A DNA stretch of 64,000 nucleotides from Cytophagales bacterium (GTDB taxonomy: Bacteria; Bacteroidota; Bacteroidia; Cytophagales; Bernardetiaceae). A program made the position numbers and the translations under genes. Location: assembly GCA_013299045.1 (NCBI GenBank), contig JAAFJX010000003.1, positions 62,001-126,000 of the forward strand. Reading direction: 5' to 3'. The notes under the pieces were generated by a model that was not told the DNA's origin, ran no database searches, and saw only the letters and a list, made by a program, of their open reading frames with translations. This document shows, in pieces, positions 52,371 to 61,129 of this stretch. Within the stretch, counting starts at the first letter, position 1. Each line of letters starts with the position of its first letter.

Positions 52371-52676
52371 CTAAACCTTGATTTCTACATCTACGCCACT
52401 CGGCAATTCTAACTTCATGAGTGCATCTACTGTTTTAGGGCTAGTAGAATGAATATCCAACAGGCGCTTGTAGGTACAAAGCTGGAACTGCTCACGAGAT
52501 TTTTTGTTTACGTGTGGAGAACGCAGAACCGTAAAACGCTCTATTTCAGTTGGTAGCGGAATAGGGCCGCGTACATCTGCCCCTGTTGCTTTCACTGCAC
52601 GAACGATTTTTTCAGCAGACTTATCAACCAAGTTGTGGTCGTAAGATTTGAGTTTGATACGAATTTTCTGTGCCAT
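52371..52676 (-). CDS. rpsJ: 30S ribosomal protein S10
   Basis: A 101-residue protein of normal length. [62 protein letters not shown] is the conserved core. S10 also forms part of transcription antitermination (NusE). It normally lies between fusA and rplC at the head of the S10 operon; here the upstream neighbour is a divergent methyltransferase gene and the downstream side is a terminator followed by infC, so it has left that operon. Confidence 0.98.
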   Translation of the reverse strand: MAQKIRIKLKSYDHNLVDKSAEKIVRAVKATGADVRGPIPLPTEIERFTVLRSPHVNKKSREQFQLCTYKRLLDIHSTSPKTVDALMKLELPSGVDVEIKV

Positions 52677-52859
52677 AAATGCAGAGTATTTAAAAGAACT
52701 TTTTTGTTCCTCGAACAGTTTGATTTTTGGTGGAAGATACCAAAAATGGTGATTGATTATTTCGGCTGCAAAAGTCTGATTTTTTTACTAACTTTGCAAC
52801 AAAAACAAATAAAAAAATTTACAAATACATATCTTCCTTCTAAATTAGACTATAACTTT

Positions 52860-53615
52860 ATGAGCGTCTTGAATAATGCGCCAAACAAAGAATGGTATAA
52901 ATCTTGGTTTAACACGCCTTACTACCACTTGTTGTATCATAACAGAAATTGGGCAGAGGCACAAAATTTTGTAGATGCTTTGCTTTTGTTTTTGAACCTA
53001 CCAGCCCCTGCTCGTGTGTTAGACGTAGCCTGTGGACGTGGCAGGCACGCACACCGTATTAGTGAGCATGGCCACTACGTGTGGGGAACAGACCTTTCGG
53101 AAGCCAATATTGAGTATGCCAAACAATTTGAAGATGAGAGGCTTAAGTTTGCGCAGCATGATATGCGCCAGGTGTTTAAATCTAAGCATTTTGACCTTCT
53201 TACTAACCTATTCACTAGCTTTGGTTACTTTGACAACGACGCTGACAATCTGGCTGCTATCTCTGCTTTTGCGGCTAACTTGAAGCCCGATGGGCGCTTA
53301 ATCATGGATTTTTTGAATGCTCAAAAAGTCCGTGAAAATCTTATAGCAGAGGAGTTCAATCAGTTTGAAAATGCTACATTTAGAATAAAACGCCGCATAG
53401 ACGCACATTTTGTTTTTAAAGATATTGAATTTGAAGATGAGAAAGGAAAACAGTTCTTCAGTGAGCGGGTGCGTTTGTTAGAACTAGCCGATTTTGAGAT
53501 TCTTTTTGAGCGTGCAGGATTACATATTTTGCATACATTTGGCGATTACAGCCTCAGGCACCCATACTCACCAGAAAAAGCCGAGCGCCTTATTCTGGTG
53601 GCAGGCAATCTATAA
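52860..53615 (+). CDS. Class I SAM-dependent methyltransferase
   Basis: A 251-residue methyltransferase from ATG 52860 (MSVLNNAPNKEWYKSWFNTPYYHLLYHNRNW). SAM-binding motif I is RVLDVACGRGRHA, followed by GTDLSEANIEYA and LLTNLFTSFGYFD. The opening WFNTPYYHLLY pattern is a known Bacteroidota group without a proven substrate. The frame is open upstream to 52635 but overlaps rpsJ there, so the ATG is correct. A TAACTTTG box at 52789-52796 is a likely -7 promoter element, 63 bases upstream. Confidence 0.87.
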   Translation: MSVLNNAPNKEWYKSWFNTPYYHLLYHNRNWAEAQNFVDALLLFLNLPAPARVLDVACGRGRHAHRISEHGHYVWGTDLSEANIEYAKQFEDERLKFAQHDMRQVFKSKHFDLLTNLFTSFGYFDNDADNLAAISAFAANLKPDGRLIMDFLNAQKVRENLIAEEFNQFENATFRIKRRIDAHFVFKDIEFEDEKGKQFFSERVRLLELADFEILFERAGLHILHTFGDYSLRHPYSPEKAERLILVAGNL

Positions 53616-53636
53616 TCAAACAGAGATTTTAAAAGT

Positions 53637-55778
53637 ATGACAAAAAAAAATTTGCTACTTACGCTGAGTTGTTTGTTTATCTTTTACAGCCTTGCGCAGG
53701 CACAATGGCAACACAGACCCGACGTAAAGATTCTAAACACAGACGGTACACGCTTTGAAATAGGCGCTTCCTCTGGCCTGAATGCGCCACAGATTTCTAT
53801 GCTAGATACAAACGGAGATGGACTTGAAGAGCTTGTTGTTTTTGACCGTACGAGCAGTAAAATATCCGTTTTTGGCTGGACAAGCAAAGGTTGGGCCTAT
53901 ACTCCCCAGCACGAAGCACTTTTTCCACAGGTGCAGGACTGGTGCTTGCTGGTGGACTTTGACCGCGACGGCCACAAAGATTTGTTCACTTCTAGCAGAA
54001 TCGGAATCCGAGTTTTTAGGAATGTGCCTAAAGACGGAAAGGCTGACTTTAGGCTTTTCCGCGACCCAGTGCGTACCAAAGGCGTAAGTGGCTCTCTCAT
54101 TAGCCTACAAATTGATGTTACTGATATTCCAATTCTCAAAGACTTTGATTCGGACGGAGACTTGGACATTTTATCTTTTGCAGCCTCTATTGGGCAATTT
54201 GTTGAGTACAACCAGAATTTTAGTGTGGAGCGCTTTGGCAGGCCAGACTCCCTCATCTTTGAAAAGGTGGAAAGCAAGTGGGGAAACATCAAAGAATGCC
54301 TCTGCGATGCCTTTGCTTTTAATGGAAGCGACTGCCGCCTGAGCCGTTTACAACACGCTGGCTCAACGATGCTGGCTTTTGACCAAGGTCAGGACGGAGA
54401 TTTGGATATTCTGATAGGCGATGTGGATTGCCCCCGTGCTACTTTTTTAGAAAACTTTGGTACAAATACACGCCCCTTTTTTAGCCGTTTGGACAATAAC
54501 TTTCCGCCCGAATCGCCTGTTTTTATGCCCACTTTTCCAGCTTTTTTTTACGAAGACCTTGACCAAAACGGTGCAAAAGATTTGCTCGTAGCGCCCAATA
54601 CCTATTTCAATGAAGGGAACAAAATAGATTTTAGGCAGCCACTGCATTTTTATAAAAATATGGGCAAAGACGATAACCCTAGTTTTGCTAAGGCCGATAC
54701 AAACTTTTTAAGCCGTCATTTAATAGATTTAGGAGAAGATACGCAGCCTGCCGCCGCTGACTTTGATGCTGACGGCGACGATGACCTGGTTGTTGGTTAC
54801 AGAGGTTTGCCGCGTTCAGATGGACTTTTTGCTGGAGGAATGGCTTATTTTGAAAATACAGGCACTAATTCCGAACCGAGCTTGGCACTCCGTAGCACGG
54901 ATTTCTTGAACCTACAAAGCCGACTTACTCTGGGCGTTAAGCCCTTTTTTGCAGATTTAAACAAGGATGGCATATTAGATTTGGCTTTTTCGGACACTTC
55001 CGCCACAGCCATCAAGTTTTGGCCAAACCTAGCCAGCCAGTCAGAACCTTTACGCTTTGAACCCAACACCCTTCTGCGCCTGCCCCTCGGTGTAAGCGAC
55101 CTCTATCATGCAGTAGGCTACGATTTTGATGGCGATTCTGACCAAGATTTACTAGTGAGTTTACGGCGCGGTACTTTGCTTTTGCTAGAAAACAAGGCTG
55201 ATGACGGTTTTGTGCTTAAAGAAAGCAACTATTTGGGGCTTTCTGATAATTTTTTAAAGCGCGAACCTAGTTTGGCGCTGGTAGGCTTGCGTGAAAGTTC
55301 TTCGCCGTCTCTTATGGTGTTGGACGTTCAGGGTTATCCAACTTTTTATCAGGATTTTGAAACAGGAAATAGCAATTCGGAAGTATTAGACGTGAAAAAT
55401 AGCCGAAGCAATCCTCGCGGACATCATTTTGGGCAGCGAGCGGGAGGCTGTCAGTTAGGCGACTTTCTGGTTTTTGGTGGACGAGGCGGTGGTTTGCACT
55501 TTCTGGCTAAAAATGAGCCTACTGGTTTGCAACAGGATATGTCCAGCAGTATTTTAGGCGAGATTCTTCCCAATCCGTTTCAAGATTATTTACAAATAAA
55601 GACCTTTAAAAAGCTGCACTACAAACTTTTGAACAGTAGCGGGCAGTGTGTGCTTGAGGGCTATCTACAAGCGCAACTCACGGAAGAACTATCTACCTTA
55701 AAACTACCCTCAGGGCTTTATTTCTTAGTTTTAGAAAGTCAAAATCATATTCAAAGCTTTAAACTTGTTAAAAACTAA
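53637..55778 (+). CDS. Secreted FG-GAP/VCBS-repeat protein with T9SS sorting domain
   Basis: A 713-residue protein with a signal peptide (LLLTLSCLFIFYSLAQAQ). Repeated calcium-binding motifs of the form DxDxDGxxD occur at several places: DTNGDGLEELV, DFDRDGHKDLF, DFDSDGDLDIL, DQGQDGDLDIL, DFDADGDDDLVVG, DLNKDGILDLAF, DFDGDSDQDLLV. They mark an integrin-like beta propeller. The C-terminal 75 residues (LPNPFQDYLQIKTF...LPSGLYFLVLESQNHIQSFKLVKN) form a type A T9SS sorting domain, so the protein should cross the outer membrane by the gliding-linked system. It follows the methyltransferase by 21 bases. The ligand is unknown. Confidence 0.9.
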   Translation: MTKKNLLLTLSCLFIFYSLAQAQWQHRPDVKILNTDGTRFEIGASSGLNAPQISMLDTNGDGLEELVVFDRTSSKISVFGWTSKGWAYTPQHEALFPQVQDWCLLVDFDRDGHKDLFTSSRIGIRVFRNVPKDGKADFRLFRDPVRTKGVSGSLISLQIDVTDIPILKDFDSDGDLDILSFAASIGQFVEYNQNFSVERFGRPDSLIFEKVESKWGNIKECLCDAFAFNGSDCRLSRLQHAGSTMLAFDQGQDGDLDILIGDVDCPRATFLENFGTNTRPFFSRLDNNFPPESPVFMPTFPAFFYEDLDQNGAKDLLVAPNTYFNEGNKIDFRQPLHFYKNMGKDDNPSFAKADTNFLSRHLIDLGEDTQPAAADFDADGDDDLVVGYRGLPRSDGLFAGGMAYFENTGTNSEPSLALRSTDFLNLQSRLTLGVKPFFADLNKDGILDLAFSDTSATAIKFWPNLASQSEPLRFEPNTLLRLPLGVSDLYHAVGYDFDGDSDQDLLVSLRRGTLLLLENKADDGFVLKESNYLGLSDNFLKREPSLALVGLRESSSPSLMVLDVQGYPTFYQDFETGNSNSEVLDVKNSRSNPRGHHFGQRAGGCQLGDFLVFGGRGGGLHFLAKNEPTGLQQDMSSSILGEILPNPFQDYLQIKTFKKLHYKLLNSSGQCVLEGYLQAQLTEELSTLKLPSGLYFLVLESQNHIQSFKLVKN

Positions 55779-55802
55779 GGACTTCCTGTTCAGACACAAG
55801 CG

Positions 55803-55945
55803 CGGTCTGCCACACCTCGCACCAAACAAAAGCGAATGGCTCAAATGTCAGAGTGTGAAATTCTTTGTGCAATCATGTTTTATAAAAGAGCCAATCAAAG
55901 AAAAAGCTACTCGCTGGTTTCATCGTATCAAAGCAGTAGCGATAG
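55803..55945. repeat. Family A repeat, copy A6, decayed
   Basis: The segment reads like the reverse complement of A2 and A1: ACAAAAGCGAATGGCTCAAA, TGTCAGAGTGTGAAATTCT, AATCATGTTTTATAAAAGAG and AATCAAAGAAAAAG can be aligned in order with several substitutions. No terminal repeat or hairpin is left. It fills the gap between two convergent genes. Confidence 0.6.
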
Positions 55946-55972
55946 AGCTTCGTTTACCAAGCGAACAAAAAC

Positions 55973-57019
55973 TTACAAACGAACTGGCCCAGAACCGGCG
56001 CTGTCCGCAATGTAACGCCCATCAACACAAAATTTGAGGAGTTCTTCTCTGATAAAGTGCATACAAGCGGCATGGTGGCTTTTGGGAAACAACAAATGCG
56101 CATTAGAGCCAGCATCTAGTGTAAAACAAAGCGGAGTGCCTGTTGCAGCACGAAACTCCCTGACGGCCAAAAGGACTGATAAGGTTTGAGGCTTCATGAG
56201 AATAAACGAGGGGTGCGAGGTCATCATAAGTGCGTGCAACGTGAGTGCCTCTTCTTCCACAAGGCTTATGAAGCGCTCTAGGTCGCCGTTTTCTAAGCAG
56301 CCCAACACGCTTTGTAAATTCTGACGGGCTTGTGCGTAACGCTCTGTTGCAAAGCGATTTGTATTCATTAAGGCATGGCCAGCCGTGCTGGAAACTTTTT
56401 TTGTGCCTGCATCAATGATAAGAATAACGTCATTGAAATCCTCGTAAATGCTATGAACAGGCTGCTGGGTAGGAATGGCAAAATTATCAGAACTTTGCGG
56501 AATTGCAGCACTCTCGCCCCAAATTGCCCAAGGCCCATAAATAGACCTAGAAGCGCTCCCAGAACCCAAACGCGCATAAAAAGAGGCTTTTTCAAAAAAA
56601 TAACTGTCGTCTTCAAAAGCTCTCAGGCCATGCAAACGCGCCATACTACACACACACAAGGCCAGCGCGCCCATGCCCGAGGCAGAGGAGGCAATGCCTG
56701 AAGAATGCGGAAAACTGTTGGTGGAATCAATTTGATAATCATAGTTGCGCAGAAAAGGAAAATCGGCAGCAATGGACTCAAAAAAATGGACAATCTTTTG
56801 CGCAAAAGCAGCATTGGCTACCCCAGCCAGCGTAAAATTCACGTTGATGTTGCTACCTGCTCCCCTTTTGCTGTTATAAGCTAAATTCGTTTGCGTATGA
56901 CAGTTTTTGAGGGTCATGCTGACGGAAGGGTTCATGGGGAGTTGGCGGCCATGCTTGCCCCAATACTTGACGAGCGCAATGTTAGACGGGCACTGCCAAG
57001 AAATGGAATTGGTATCCAT
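55973..57019 (-). CDS. mvaD: Diphosphomevalonate decarboxylase
   Basis: A 348-residue GHMP-superfamily enzyme that converts mevalonate diphosphate to isopentenyl diphosphate with ATP. The start SWQCPSNIALVKYWGKHGRQLPMNPSVSMTL is characteristic, NSFPHSSGIASSASGMGALALC is the ATP-binding loop with the catalytic serine region, and ASFYARLGSGSASRSIYGPWAIW the substrate loop. The C-terminal CFTLDAGSNAHLLFP carries the catalytic aspartate (TLDAG). This shows that the organism makes isoprenoids by the mevalonate route. No other pathway gene is adjacent. It faces a converging gene through repeat copy A6. Confidence 0.95.
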   Translation of the reverse strand: MDTNSISWQCPSNIALVKYWGKHGRQLPMNPSVSMTLKNCHTQTNLAYNSKRGAGSNINVNFTLAGVANAAFAQKIVHFFESIAADFPFLRNYDYQIDSTNSFPHSSGIASSASGMGALALCVCSMARLHGLRAFEDDSYFFEKASFYARLGSGSASRSIYGPWAIWGESAAIPQSSDNFAIPTQQPVHSIYEDFNDVILIIDAGTKKVSSTAGHALMNTNRFATERYAQARQNLQSVLGCLENGDLERFISLVEEEALTLHALMMTSHPSFILMKPQTLSVLLAVREFRAATGTPLCFTLDAGSNAHLLFPKSHHAACMHFIREELLKFCVDGRYIADSAGSGPVRL

Positions 57020-57081
57020 GCGGAAGGCATTTTTTTTGAATGATGCAAATACGATGCTGCAAAGGTAGTAGTTTTTTGGTT

Positions 57082-57111
57082 TTGAAAGATGTTCTCTTTT
57101 TACTACCTTTG
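57082..57111 (+). promoter_or_regulatory. Bacteroidota-type promoter for the DUF2071 unit
   Basis: TTG (57082-57084), a spacer of exactly 19 bases, then TACCTTTG (57104-57111) match the sigma-ABfr consensus TTTG-N19-TAnnTTTG. The ATG of the DUF2071 gene lies 62 bases on. On the opposite strand TACCTTTG occurs again (complement of CAAAGGTA, 57060-57067), positioned for the divergent mvaD gene. Confidence 0.75.
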
Positions 57112-57172
57112 TGAAAATACTGCTTTTAGTAGACCAGCCCTCACAAAAAAAATTCTATCTTAATTTTTTACT

Positions 57173-57925
57173 ATGTTGGATATATTAAGAACGCATTTGT
57201 TTGGTGTAGAGGCTTTTTTTGAAAAGTCCCTTGTCCTGACTTATGCACTACGGCCTGAACAGTTGCAGCCGCACATTCCTGAGTGCCTCAAGTTGGATAC
57301 TTTCCGCGACGAGTGGGCTTTTTTGGCGGTGGCTATGGTACAAACGCGCCACTTGCGTCCCAAAGGCTTTCCTCAATTCATGGGCAATGACTTTTTTCTG
57401 ATAGGCTACCGCGTTTTTGTGCGTTATGAGAGCAACTCTAGCAACCGCAATTTTCGTGGATTGTATATCTTGCGTTCCGAAACAGACAAAATTAAGATGC
57501 AGTTATTAGGCAATCTGTTTACAAGCTACAATTACAGAACGATAGACATAACCGAGTCGCATTTGGGAGCACACACCGAAATCATCTCACAAAGGGCCAA
57601 TTTTAGAGTTATTACCCAAGATTCGCCGCTTGATGTGCCACTTCCGCACAACTCGCCGTTCGCAAGTTGGAAAGAAGCCCGTAAATTTGCAGGCCCAATG
57701 CCTTTTACATTTACCTACAACCGCAAAAAGCGTGAGGTACTACTTATTGAGGGCGTTCGCCAGAATTGGCGGCCTGCACCAGTAAATGTTGTGGAGCATC
57801 ATGTGGGTTTTTTGGACGAGCTGGGTCTAACAAATGCCATCTTGGCCAATGCTTTTGTTATCGAGAATATACCCTATTATTGGCGCAAAGGCCGTACTGA
57901 GCGCTGGCTATCGCAAACCCTATAA
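57173..57925 (+). CDS. DUF2071 (YqjF-like) protein
   Basis: A 250-residue protein. FFEKSLVLTYALRPEQLQPHIPECLKLDTF and DEWAFLAVAMVQTRHLRP match the DUF2071 family start, and GLYILRSETDK, SPFASWKEARKFAGPMPFTFTY and VNVVEHHVGFLDEL the rest. The family folds like acetoacetate decarboxylase, but no function is established. It is the first gene of a tight unit with a methyltransferase 3 bases after it and a small membrane protein. Confidence 0.8.
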   Translation: MLDILRTHLFGVEAFFEKSLVLTYALRPEQLQPHIPECLKLDTFRDEWAFLAVAMVQTRHLRPKGFPQFMGNDFFLIGYRVFVRYESNSSNRNFRGLYILRSETDKIKMQLLGNLFTSYNYRTIDITESHLGAHTEIISQRANFRVITQDSPLDVPLPHNSPFASWKEARKFAGPMPFTFTYNRKKREVLLIEGVRQNWRPAPVNVVEHHVGFLDELGLTNAILANAFVIENIPYYWRKGRTERWLSQTL

Positions 57926-57928
57926 CAC

Positions 57929-58711
57929 ATGAAAAATGAAAGAGGCCCACTGCAAGGCGTTCTAAACATTGTTCGCTTTAATTGGCACTTTTACGTCCTT
58001 TTTTTTGTAATTTTTGGCCTTTGTCTGTTGATGGTTATTCATTGGGCTACTTTTTTGGCTAGCTATGTTTGGCTAAAAATGGCTATTTGGCTAGGGCTAG
58101 CGGCGGCGGCTACTTCTACATTTATGAGTTTGGCTATATCATGGTATGTGTATGACAAAAGCGGCCTCTACAATCTTAAATGGCTTGACGATTTTAAACT
58201 GCCTTCCAAAGGTTTTTTTTTGAATATTCATGCGGGTTTTGATGAAACGAGCGTACTTTTGCAAGCCAAATTCCCTGCTGCCACTTTGCAGGTTCTGGAT
58301 TTTTATGACCCCATCAAGCATACCGAAGTGTCTATAAAACGCGCCAGAGCGGCCTATCCGCCTTATCCCAATACACAACACGTGCGCACAGAGCATTTGC
58401 CATACGCAGATGAAAGCGTCAGCCTTGCATTCGCTATTTTTTCGGCGCATGAAGTCCGAGATGAAGCAGAGCGTTTGCTTTTTTTTAAAGAGATAAGGCG
58501 AGTTTTAGCACCCAATACCCAACTTGTTTTAGTAGAACACTTGCGCGACTGGCCTAACTTTATAGCTTACAGCATTGGTTTTTTGCACTTTTATAGCCTT
58601 AGCAACTGGCAAAGTACTTTTAAAGGCAGTGGTTGGCGAATAGTTACTCAAAAAAACCTGACACCCTTTGTTAAATGTTTTCTTCTTGAAGCCCATGCTC
58701 ATTCAAATTAA
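57929..58711 (+). CDS. Membrane-anchored class I methyltransferase
   Basis: A 260-residue protein. Two N-terminal membrane segments (about 17-40 and 48-72) come before a methyltransferase domain: GFFLNIHAGFDETSVLL in the place of motif I, VLDFYDPIKHTEVSIKRAR, EHLPYADESVSLAFAIFSAHEVRDEAERLLFFKEIRRVLAPN and VLVEHLRDW. Motif I lacks the usual GxGxG, with IHAGFDET in its place, so SAM binding may be altered. It lies 3 bases after the DUF2071 gene and its end overlaps the next start by 17 bases. The substrate is unknown, and the membrane anchor suggests a lipid or quinone-like molecule. Confidence 0.75.
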   Translation: MKNERGPLQGVLNIVRFNWHFYVLFFVIFGLCLLMVIHWATFLASYVWLKMAIWLGLAAAATSTFMSLAISWYVYDKSGLYNLKWLDDFKLPSKGFFLNIHAGFDETSVLLQAKFPAATLQVLDFYDPIKHTEVSIKRARAAYPPYPNTQHVRTEHLPYADESVSLAFAIFSAHEVRDEAERLLFFKEIRRVLAPNTQLVLVEHLRDWPNFIAYSIGFLHFYSLSNWQSTFKGSGWRIVTQKNLTPFVKCFLLEAHAHSN

Positions 58712-59099
58712 ATTTGTTGGTATATTTTTTATTATCTTGGCGCTTGTCCATGTCATATTTCCGCGCTATTTCAAGTGGGACGAGGAGCTAAAATCTTTGA
58801 GCCTTATTAATCGTGAAATGACTTATGTTCACACCTTTTTTATTGCTTTAATGGTTTTTTTAATGGGTTTGCTCTGTTTATTTTGTGCAAATGACCTTGC
58901 AGAAACACCTTTGGGAAGGCGAATAGCTGGTGGGTTATGTTTTTTTTGGGCTTGCCGATGGGTCATGCAGTTTTGGGGCTATTCCGCCGCAAACTGGCGC
59001 GGTAAAACCTTTGAAACTTGCATACATATTCTTTTCAGCATCCTCTGGACTTATCTGGTTTGGCTTTTTGCTTCAGTAGCAGGTTTTCCGTATTTTTAG
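58695..59099 (+). CDS. Small four-helix membrane protein
   Basis: A 134-residue protein from ATG 58695 (MLIQIKFVGIFF), overlapping the methyltransferase gene by 17 bases. Four hydrophobic segments are visible (about 2-20, 44-66, 78-98 and 111-131), with the motif VIFPRYFKWDEELKSLSLINREMTYVHTFFIAL between the first two. No family is recognised with certainty. It is the third gene of a co-transcribed unit. Confidence 0.7.
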   Translation: MLIQIKFVGIFFIILALVHVIFPRYFKWDEELKSLSLINREMTYVHTFFIALMVFLMGLLCLFCANDLAETPLGRRIAGGLCFFWACRWVMQFWGYSAANWRGKTFETCIHILFSILWTYLVWLFASVAGFPYF

Positions 59100-59214
59100 A
59101 CGTGCAATCCTGAAAAAGCAGAGTAGTTTTTTTTCTTTACAAATAAGTTTACATAATTTTGCGCTAGCGGTGTTCTGACCTACTGAAGGTTCTATTCCCG
59201 CATTCTAAACAAAG

Positions 59215-60144
59215 ATGCGCATACTTATAACAGGCGGAACAGGTTTTTTGGGCAAACACAGCGTCAAGCTGTTTTGCGAAAGGGGATACCGTGTACGTGT
59301 GTTGGCGCGTGAAGCCATTATTCCTGCCGAAATAGCTACTCATAGCCCTGATATTGAATGGGTTGTAGGTGAGTTATCAGATAAAGCAATTTTACTAAAA
59401 GCCTGCCAAAACTGCCAAAGTATTTTGCATTTGGCGTGGTCTAGTGTTCCGCAAACTGCTGCCCAGAATCCTCAAAATGACGTAGTGAATAATCTCATCG
59501 GCACGCTCAATCTCCTAGAAGCAGGGGTAGCAGCTCGCGTAGAGCTTTTTTTGTTTATATCCTCAGGAGGCACTGTTTATGGCGTTCCACAGCAAAATCC
59601 TATTCACGAAAGCCACCCAATGCAGCCGATAACGCCTTATGGCATCAGCAAAGCAACTATTGAGCATTACCTGGCATTTTTCAATAAAAAGTATGGCTTA
59701 GATTACCGCATTTTGCGTGTTTCTAATGCTTATGGTAAATACCAGAATATGGATAAGCCTCAAGGAGTTATTGGGCACTGGTTGCGCGCAGTCGTGCGGC
59801 AAGAACCCATACAAATATGGGGAGACGGCCATGTGGTACGCGATTATGTGTATGTGCAAGATGTGGCGCAAGCGCTCTGGCAGGCAGCTACTACACCTAC
59901 AGTGGCGCAAAAAACATTCAATATTGGCAGCGGCCATGGGTTATCATTGCATGAATTAGCAGCTACCGTAGAAAAGGTTACTGGCCTGCCCTTGCAGTTG
60001 GCTTTTCGAGAAGCACGCCCAGATGATGTCCCACAGAACGTATTGGCTATTGATTTGGCGAAACAAGCATTGAATTGGACACCCAAAACTCCGCTAGAAC
60101 TTGGTCTCTTACAAACATGGAACTGGCTGAAGACCATAAAATAG
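59215..60144 (+). CDS. NAD-dependent sugar epimerase/dehydratase
   Basis: A 309-residue extended short-chain dehydrogenase. The NAD motif is MRILITGGTGFLGKHSV (GxxGxxG), with LHLAWSSVP, ISSGGTVYGVPQQNPIHE, and the active-site YGISK (YxxxK). RVSNAYG and PIQIWGDGHVVRDYVYVQDVAQA follow, as in UDP-glucose 4-epimerase and related enzymes. It probably makes a nucleotide sugar for surface glycans. No sugar-pathway genes lie directly beside it, apart from a glycosyltransferase two genes on. Confidence 0.88.
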   Translation: MRILITGGTGFLGKHSVKLFCERGYRVRVLAREAIIPAEIATHSPDIEWVVGELSDKAILLKACQNCQSILHLAWSSVPQTAAQNPQNDVVNNLIGTLNLLEAGVAARVELFLFISSGGTVYGVPQQNPIHESHPMQPITPYGISKATIEHYLAFFNKKYGLDYRILRVSNAYGKYQNMDKPQGVIGHWLRAVVRQEPIQIWGDGHVVRDYVYVQDVAQALWQAATTPTVAQKTFNIGSGHGLSLHELAATVEKVTGLPLQLAFREARPDDVPQNVLAIDLAKQALNWTPKTPLELGLLQTWNWLKTIK

Positions 60145-60344
60145 CCTGATAACCAACAGATACCAACTAATTGATGTAGTCTTACCTTTCTGTTAGTCAT
60201 TTTTATCGAAAGCAAATAAAAAGTCTTTTTGATTTTAAGTTCTATCTTATCAAAAATTACTCTAAATTTGCGCCGCTATCAAGCAAAAATTATTTTACAT
60301 GGTTTTAATTGATTTAAAAAAAAATCTATCTTTATCATATTCCT

Positions 60345-61031
60345 ATGAAAGCACTCAGTTTCTTCTTGGCCTTGGCATTGTCCACTAACCTTTTAATTTC
60401 TTGTAATTCAGGCGGTTCTGAAAGCACAAGTGCAGCAGATAGCACAAGCACTTCCGCTACAGACACCACAGCACTCGCCACCAATGGCGCAGGCGTAGAG
60501 CTCCCAATAGATGTGGCAGCAAGCATGGTGGGCTGGAAAGGCACAAAAACAAAAGCAGGCAAGGAAGAAAGCCATAACGGTACAGTAGGCATTCAGAGCG
60601 GCTCGCTATATGTAGAAAACGGCAAAATATCTGGTGGTACTTTCACAATAGATATGGCTGCTATGAAAAATTTAGACATAAAAGACCCTGCAGACCAAGC
60701 AAAACTTATCAAACACCTCGGCGAAGCAGACTTCTTTGACGTAGCCAAATACCCAACGGCGCAGTTTGAAATTACAGAAGTAAAAGAAGGCGCAGATGCC
60801 AACGCAGCAGGCGCTACGCACACCATAACAGGTAATTTGACTATGAAGGGAAAAAGCAATCCTGTAACTTTTCCAGCAAAAATAGAAGGCAGCGACAAGA
60901 ACTACTCGGCAGCCGCTACATTTAGCGTTATGCGCAAAGATTGGGGACTTACTGGAGGTATTTTTGACAAAATATTCTTAAAAGATAATTTTGATTTCAG
61001 CATTCAACTCAAAACTGCTGCTGCTCAATAA
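60345..61031 (+). CDS. YceI-family lipoprotein
   Basis: A 228-residue lipoprotein: signal MKALSFFLALALSTNLLISC with lipobox LISC (C20). A low-complexity Ser/Thr/Ala linker (about 23-48) leads to a YceI beta-barrel domain that holds a long hydrophobic chain in relatives (MVGWKGTKTKAGKEESHNGTVGIQSG, GTFTIDMAAMKNLDI, FFDVAKYPTAQFEIT, TITGNLTMKGKSNPVTFPAKI, FSVMRKDWGLTGGIFDKIFLKDNFDFSIQL). The ligand is probably isoprenoid or lipid. A strong terminator follows. Confidence 0.92.
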   Translation: MKALSFFLALALSTNLLISCNSGGSESTSAADSTSTSATDTTALATNGAGVELPIDVAASMVGWKGTKTKAGKEESHNGTVGIQSGSLYVENGKISGGTFTIDMAAMKNLDIKDPADQAKLIKHLGEADFFDVAKYPTAQFEITEVKEGADANAAGATHTITGNLTMKGKSNPVTFPAKIEGSDKNYSAAATFSVMRKDWGLTGGIFDKIFLKDNFDFSIQLKTAAAQ

Positions 61032-61062
61032 GTTCGCTCTTTTTTTAAGTCGTTCCTTGATA

Positions 61063-61108
61063 AAACTAGCTTTGTCTTGCGTCTGTGCATGATAAAGCTA
61101 GTTTTTTT
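61063..61108 (+). terminator. Terminator after the YceI gene
   Basis: AAACTAGCTTT (61063-61073) and AAAGCTAGTTT (61094-61104) form a perfect 11-base stem followed by more T residues. It separates the YceI gene from the glycosyltransferase gene. Confidence 0.92.
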
Positions 61109-61129
61109 CTAACCTAAGCACTAAAAAAA

